From Sugiyamaella lignohabitans (Eukaryota; Ascomycota; Dipodascomycetes; Dipodascales; Trichomonascaceae): a stretch of DNA of 64,000 bases. This document shows, piece after piece, positions 59,978 to 64,000 of the stretch. Position 1 is the stretch's first letter, and each line of letters begins with the position of its first letter. The DNA lies in assembly GCF_001640025.1 (NCBI RefSeq), contig NC_031672.1:4774001-4838000 (forward strand), given 5' to 3'. Both the position numbers and the translations under genes were made by a program. The notes below the pieces were generated by a model that saw only the letters and a program-made list of their open reading frames with translations, made no database searches and was not told where the DNA came from.

Positions 59978-61381
59978 ATGAGTGGCAATAGTCATATGAA
60001 AGAAGAGGACGTGGAGGTCCAGTCAACAACTTATTCACTAGATGAATATCTCCAACATGAGATTTCCCAGGAAGAAGATCATAAAATCAAATACCGAACA
60101 TGTTCTTGGCAGAAGACGGCATTCCTATTATTCTCTGAATATATCTGTCTAGCCATTTTAAGTTTTCCTTGGTCATTCAGTGTTCTAGGACTTATTCCCG
60201 GTTTAATATTAACTGTCGGCATTGCCCTCATTGTTTTGTATACTAGTTTGGTTCTTTTAGACTATTGTTTGAAGCATCCCGATTTACGTGATGTATGTGA
60301 TATTGGTCAACATTTATTTTGGAACAAAAATTGGGCTTGGTATTTCACTGCTGTCTGTTATCTTCTTAACAACACCTTCATTCAGGGTTTGCATGTACTC
60401 ACTGGCTCTAGATATCTCAATGCTATGAGTAGTCATGCCATATGTACTGTGGGATTTGGTGCAATCATGGGCGTCGTATGTTTTTTCTTTTCCTTGCCAA
60501 GAACTTTTTCAGGTCTGTCTTCTTTAGCGTTGATCTCAGCTGTTGCAACTTTTGTGTCAGTTGTGTTGGCTATGATCTTTTCTGGTATTCAAGATGTTCC
60601 TGCTGGCTTCGATGGAACTCCTGTCAAGTGGAATCTTTGGCCTGAACCCGGTACCAGTTATGTTGATGGAATGAACGCCATGCTTAATATCACTTATACC
60701 TTGGTTGGTCAAATTGTATTACCCGCTTTGATTTGGGAAATGAAGGACCCCAGAGAGTTCAAAAAGGTGGTGTGGACTGTGACCATGTGCGAAATTGTTC
60801 TCTACTGCATTGCTGGTTCTATCATTTATGTTTATGTGGGCGGTTATTACATTACAGCTCCAGCCTTCTTTTCGCTTGATCCATTGTATCTGAAGATTGC
60901 CTTTTCATTTGTTGTCCCAACTCTTATTTTCCTTGGTGTACTATATGCATCTGTTTCCGCTAGGTTTATCTTCCTACGAATCTTCCCTAAGAACTCGCCC
61001 CATATTCATGAACATACAGTTCTGGGGTGGTCTGTCTGGGCTGGAATCTTGGCTGCCACTTGGATTGCTGCTTTTATTATTGCTGAATTGATTCCTTTTT
61101 TCAGTTCTCTTTTGTCCTTGATGTCGTCGCTTTTTGACTGTTGGTTTGGATTTATTTTTTGGGGCGTTGCCTATTTACGTGTTCAAAGTGAGGAGTACGG
61201 ACCTGGTTGGTGGAAACACCAGACACTTTGGGGATATGTTAAACTTGGATTTAATATTTTCCTGATTGTTGCCGGCTTCTATATTCTGGGCCCTGGAACC
61301 TATGCGACTGCTGAAGCTATTGTACAATCGTACCAAGCTGGTGGAATGCCGGGGCCATTTACTTGTAAGAATAATGCCTAA
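59978..61381 (+). CDS. Amino-acid permease, AAAP/MTR-like family
   Basis: Plasma- or vacuolar-membrane proton-coupled neutral amino-acid transporter. Single exon of 467 residues. About 45 hydrophilic residues precede eleven hydrophobic helices. The first helix has LLFSEYICLAILSFPWSFSVLG, the family's typical helix 1 with a Ser/Gly/Pro kink; GLIPGLILTVGIA and DIGQHLFW follow. It resembles fungal neutral amino-acid permeases of the mtr group more than the vacuolar Avt proteins. The substrate range is not predictable. Confidence 0.88.
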   Translation: MSGNSHMKEEDVEVQSTTYSLDEYLQHEISQEEDHKIKYRTCSWQKTAFLLFSEYICLAILSFPWSFSVLGLIPGLILTVGIALIVLYTSLVLLDYCLKHPDLRDVCDIGQHLFWNKNWAWYFTAVCYLLNNTFIQGLHVLTGSRYLNAMSSHAICTVGFGAIMGVVCFFFSLPRTFSGLSSLALISAVATFVSVVLAMIFSGIQDVPAGFDGTPVKWNLWPEPGTSYVDGMNAMLNITYTLVGQIVLPALIWEMKDPREFKKVVWTVTMCEIVLYCIAGSIIYVYVGGYYITAPAFFSLDPLYLKIAFSFVVPTLIFLGVLYASVSARFIFLRIFPKNSPHIHEHTVLGWSVWAGILAATWIAAFIIAELIPFFSSLLSLMSSLFDCWFGFIFWGVAYLRVQSEEYGPGWWKHQTLWGYVKLGFNIFLIVAGFYILGPGTYATAEAIVQSYQAGGMPGPFTCKNNA

Positions 61382-61458
61382 GTTTTGTTTTAATGTTTTT
61401 GTTGATTGAATAAAATGCATATATTTTAAAGTAGTAATATCTGTGCAGTACCTCAGGT
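61382..61458. other. Convergent spacer permease / NGL2
   Basis: 77 bp between the stops. Confidence 0.4.
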
Positions 61459-62787
61459 CTAAATCTCGAGCTTGGCCATAATACACAGATGGTCACTAGG
61501 ATATTGTCCCTTACGAGGCTGTCCGCTAGGTTCGGGTCCCATCTCATCACGTAAAGGAAGTCGTAATAACTCCAAGACCTTAACTTCCGGACTAACTCTA
61601 CTTGGTTCTTTTGATGGTGTTTGATTTTTGTTTTCAAGTACAAAAATATAGTCAAGAAGTCCTCTCCAAGCGTGTGCCCAATTAGAGAAATTTGGTTCAC
61701 CTTCACTTCTAGGATGGATATTCTCTGGGTGAACTGACATATATGCTGAGCCATAGACACTTGTAGCTTTGTATGGTAGGTTATTAAAATATTGCACCAA
61801 CGATTCGATCTCCTCCTGTCCATCACCGTTGACACTTTCGACTTTCACCAAGTCCTTCCCAAACTTAGGTCTCAGTATGGAGACACTTTCCAATAAAATA
61901 GCCTTCGACTCTTCATCTAAGACGACCGGCCTTTTGCTTGTAGCACAAATGTAAGGGGTATCGAAGCATTCACTGTTATAGTCCCCTCCCAGCAATACAG
62001 GCCAATTATATTTATCCTTGAACTTTATTGCTTCCGTCATCAGAATTGCCAATTGCCTAGTACGTTCATATGACCCCTTTGGATGCCAGAACATATGGCA
62101 GTTAGTGACAATTATACCTGTACCTTTGGGCTCACCTCGATCATCTATCAATTCCAAAGCAACCAGCATTCCATTATTTCTGGTCTTCGCCATAACTGGC
62201 ACCCCCTTGATGTAAAATTCGTCATAAAACACTGTAGCTTGATCAACCAATCTAAACTTTTTTTTTGAATATGAGATAGATAGACCATGTTTCTTTCCAG
62301 GAAAAGTAGTAAAAACATTCTCGTGCCCAAACGACTCGAGTAACGGATGCCAAAACGCTTTTGTGTGATCAGTGTCAACTTCTTGCATACAGAGAACATC
62401 TGGCAAGTAATACTCTAATTCTTTAGCCAAAACCTGTCTCCTCCATACCCATTTCAAGGCATCCCCATTCTCAGGGAACAATTCCCTTCGAATTAACGAC
62501 TGAGCCAGAACGTTGTATGTCATAAACTTAAAACTTCGCGACGCGTCTTCCAATACTGCACCCGGAACTGTTAGAAATGGCCTTTTAATGAAGGAATAAT
62601 CTTCATCTTCCTCCGTAATTATTTTGGCACCATCAACTTTCGCTTCTTGTTCAGCCTTCGCCTTCTTGGCTTGTTTTTTTGCTTCTCGAATGGCTCTCTG
62701 CTCAGCAATATATTCGGGTGTGAGATTTGGAGGAGGTCCCTTGACCCGCCCTCTCTTGTTATTCCCGATTTTGTTTTCACAAGCCAT
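61459..62787 (-). CDS. NGL2: CCR4-like endonuclease/exonuclease/phosphatase (NGL2 type)
   Basis: Mg-dependent RNase of the CCR4/NGL group; Ngl2 in yeast trims 5.8S rRNA. ATG at 62787 (MACENKIGNNKRGRVKG), 442 residues; an in-frame ATG at 62841 is an alternative that would add 18 hydrophobic residues with no homology. After the basic, Lys/Ala-rich LTPEYIAEQRAIREAKKQAKK, the EEP fold begins FMTYNVLAQSL. Key residues: Asn of TYN, Glu of CMQEVD, Asp/Asn of LLGGDYNSE and SDHLC at the C-terminus, all intact. NGL2 rather than NGL1 or NGL3 is inferred from the basic N-terminus. Confidence 0.88.
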   Translation of the reverse strand: MACENKIGNNKRGRVKGPPPNLTPEYIAEQRAIREAKKQAKKAKAEQEAKVDGAKIITEEDEDYSFIKRPFLTVPGAVLEDASRSFKFMTYNVLAQSLIRRELFPENGDALKWVWRRQVLAKELEYYLPDVLCMQEVDTDHTKAFWHPLLESFGHENVFTTFPGKKHGLSISYSKKKFRLVDQATVFYDEFYIKGVPVMAKTRNNGMLVALELIDDRGEPKGTGIIVTNCHMFWHPKGSYERTRQLAILMTEAIKFKDKYNWPVLLGGDYNSECFDTPYICATSKRPVVLDEESKAILLESVSILRPKFGKDLVKVESVNGDGQEEIESLVQYFNNLPYKATSVYGSAYMSVHPENIHPRSEGEPNFSNWAHAWRGLLDYIFVLENKNQTPSKEPSRVSPEVKVLELLRLPLRDEMGPEPSGQPRKGQYPSDHLCIMAKLEI

Positions 62788-63083
62788 CCAGGCAAATTTA
62801 GATCCAATAAATCCACCAGACCTGGCCGACGAACTTATCATCAAGATGAAGAGGACTCTAAAGAGCCTCGTTCTCAATGTAGCCGTACCACCCCCTGAAT
62901 TTCTCCGATATTAGAAAATTTCACCTGTCGGACGCAATATCAATGAGATGAAATATTTGAACTCAGTGTGATCCTACCTCATATTTTATTGTTACTTTCT
63001 TATGATAAACCTCACAGGGTTACTAATGAATTGTCTATGAAAATCTAGAGTGCCGCGAGAAGGAGGTTCTATTCTATTTTTAG
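62788..63083. promoter_or_regulatory. Divergent promoter, NGL2 / right-end gene
   Basis: 296 bp. No specific motif or gene is recognised. Confidence 0.4.
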
Positions 63084-64000
63084 ATGTCATTTTCCCCTGC
63101 TCGAGCGAGGCCTTGGCTTAGGCCCTCTCTTCAAGCGTGGGAATATGATCCATATCCTTCACGGTTTGTAATACGGCCTATATTTCTAGCTGCGAGTGAG
63201 GGATATGGTCACCAGCGAGGGCCCTGGAATAGGAAAAAAAATCAGAATTTGGATGGTCTATCCAAAGCAGTCAGTCAATTCTATGGTACACCATTTGTCC
63301 CTAACTACAGATCAACCTTAGGTGCTAAGAGACTGTCTTACTCAAAGTTTTCATCATCTGCCAATATTGACTTTGAGTCGAGAAGTAACTCAAAATTGCA
63401 GGAAGGCTTAGTTGCTCGAGGAATTCGAAACGCCATCCTCTCTCTTGATCCCACATTCTTTGAACAAGAAATGGGGGCAGAAGAAGGGTCTGAGAGCTTA
63501 CAAAATTTAACAGATTTGGCCAATTGCAAGCTATTGGATGCGTCTGTGCGATCCAAAATCAACAAAATTGGAGAAATTCACGACGAAAGTAGCCGTTTTA
63601 GGACAAAGGTTCTAGAGGAACAGTTCAATATTCTTATCACTGAACGATTAGTCGATCCCGAAGTTCTTTGGAGGTTGTACATCTATGTAGGAGGCGGAAT
63701 TCTCAGAGAAAATCTCGATGAGTCAATATCTAAACTATTTGCTTTGTATCTTTTTGAGAGTGGGCTTATCAAACACAGTCTGGCAGCACTTTTGGACAAC
63801 TCAACGGTAGACGGTGTTATAACAACCCTATCAAACTCATTCGTACCAAACAAATCAGAGATGGTTTCCTATGATTTTGCTATCAGAGATATAATAGATG
63901 GTTTGTGCCAAATTGATCAGCTTGCAATTGCCACTCAGTTTGCTACTAATATCGGGTTGCTCGATGAACAGGCAGACGCCATTTTTTCAGAGATAAATTT
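63084..64000 (+). CDS. Unrecognised protein, 3' end cut by window edge
   Basis: An open frame from the ATG at 63084 (MSFSPARARPWLRPSLQ) runs without a stop to the right edge, 305 residues so far, partial at the C-terminus. The first 30 residues are Arg-rich with no acidic residue until WEYD, plausible as a mitochondrial presequence. The region after about 180 looks all-helical (ERLVDPEVLWRLYIYVGGGIL, ISKLFALYLFESGLIKHSLAALL) as in mitochondrial helical-repeat RNA-binding factors, but no family can be named. The length and start in a divergent promoter position make it a real gene. Confidence 0.7.
   Translation, partial: MSFSPARARPWLRPSLQAWEYDPYPSRFVIRPIFLAASEGYGHQRGPWNRKKNQNLDGLSKAVSQFYGTPFVPNYRSTLGAKRLSYSKFSSSANIDFESRSNSKLQEGLVARGIRNAILSLDPTFFEQEMGAEEGSESLQNLTDLANCKLLDASVRSKINKIGEIHDESSRFRTKVLEEQFNILITERLVDPEVLWRLYIYVGGGILRENLDESISKLFALYLFESGLIKHSLAALLDNSTVDGVITTLSNSFVPNKSEMVSYDFAIRDIIDGLCQIDQLAIATQFATNIGLLDEQADAIFSEIN

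Overview
This window is nuclear DNA of an ascomycete budding yeast. The evidence is compact protein genes that match yeast families (FMC1, CIC1, ENP2, ELF1, DSC3, RCN1, COX11), tRNA-Glu and an intron-containing tRNA-Pro, and spliceosomal introns with yeast-type GTAAGT donors and TACTAAC-like branch sites. Fifteen short introns in eleven genes, branch sites only 7-11 nt from the 3' splice site, an AA11 copper monooxygenase and tandem fatty-alcohol oxidases point to an early-branching lineage of the Dipodascales/Trichomonascaceae/Yarrowia group rather than Saccharomycetaceae. The lineage is inferred, not proven.

Layout. 1-8.3 kb, minus strand: ER glycoprotein-folding sensor UGGT (cut by the left edge), mitochondrial exoribonuclease DSS1, mitochondrial pyrophosphatase PPA2. 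8.8-9.6 kb, plus: a two-exon secreted AA11 LPMO. 9.7-12.4 kb, minus: a Ser-rich methyltransferase-like protein. 12.4-16.5 kb: a 4.1 kb gene-poor stretch whose right half is a GC-rich island with double-hairpin elements, a large inverted repeat, a (G7A)n tract and a CAG repeat. 16.5-24.8 kb: a small basic protein, RPE1, a GPI/CFEM-like cell-surface protein and a Mid2-like Ser/Thr-rich membrane protein. 25.0-25.6 kb: two tRNA genes. 26.5-41.4 kb: MTP18-like protein, DSC3, CENP-T, the oxodicarboxylate carrier, PIF1-family helicase, IDH1, FMC1 and ENP2. 41.6-50.4 kb: an MCH-type transporter, two tandem fatty-alcohol oxidases and AYR1. 51-57.6 kb: ELF1, CIC1, an ERT1/AcuK-type zinc-cluster regulator, COX11 and RCN1. 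57.6-60 kb is empty of convincing genes. 60-64 kb: an amino-acid permease, an NGL2-type nuclease and the start of an unrecognised gene cut by the right edge.

There is no operon logic, but themes recur. Mitochondrial function is heavily represented (DSS1, PPA2, MTP18, oxodicarboxylate carrier, IDH1, FMC1, COX11). Lipid and alcohol oxidation genes cluster at 44.6-50.4 kb. Start and splice choices were made by reading the sequence: several genes are only whole when short introns are removed (UGGT, PPA2, LPMO, RPE1, the cell-surface proteins, carrier, IDH1, MCH, AYR1, ELF1).

The most unusual material is non-coding. A dispersed element of about 53 bp is built from two 7-bp-stem/3-nt-loop hairpins. 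It occurs in the island, inside an IDH1 intron, downstream of COX11 and RCN1, and as fragments elsewhere; its stems are kept while its loops vary.
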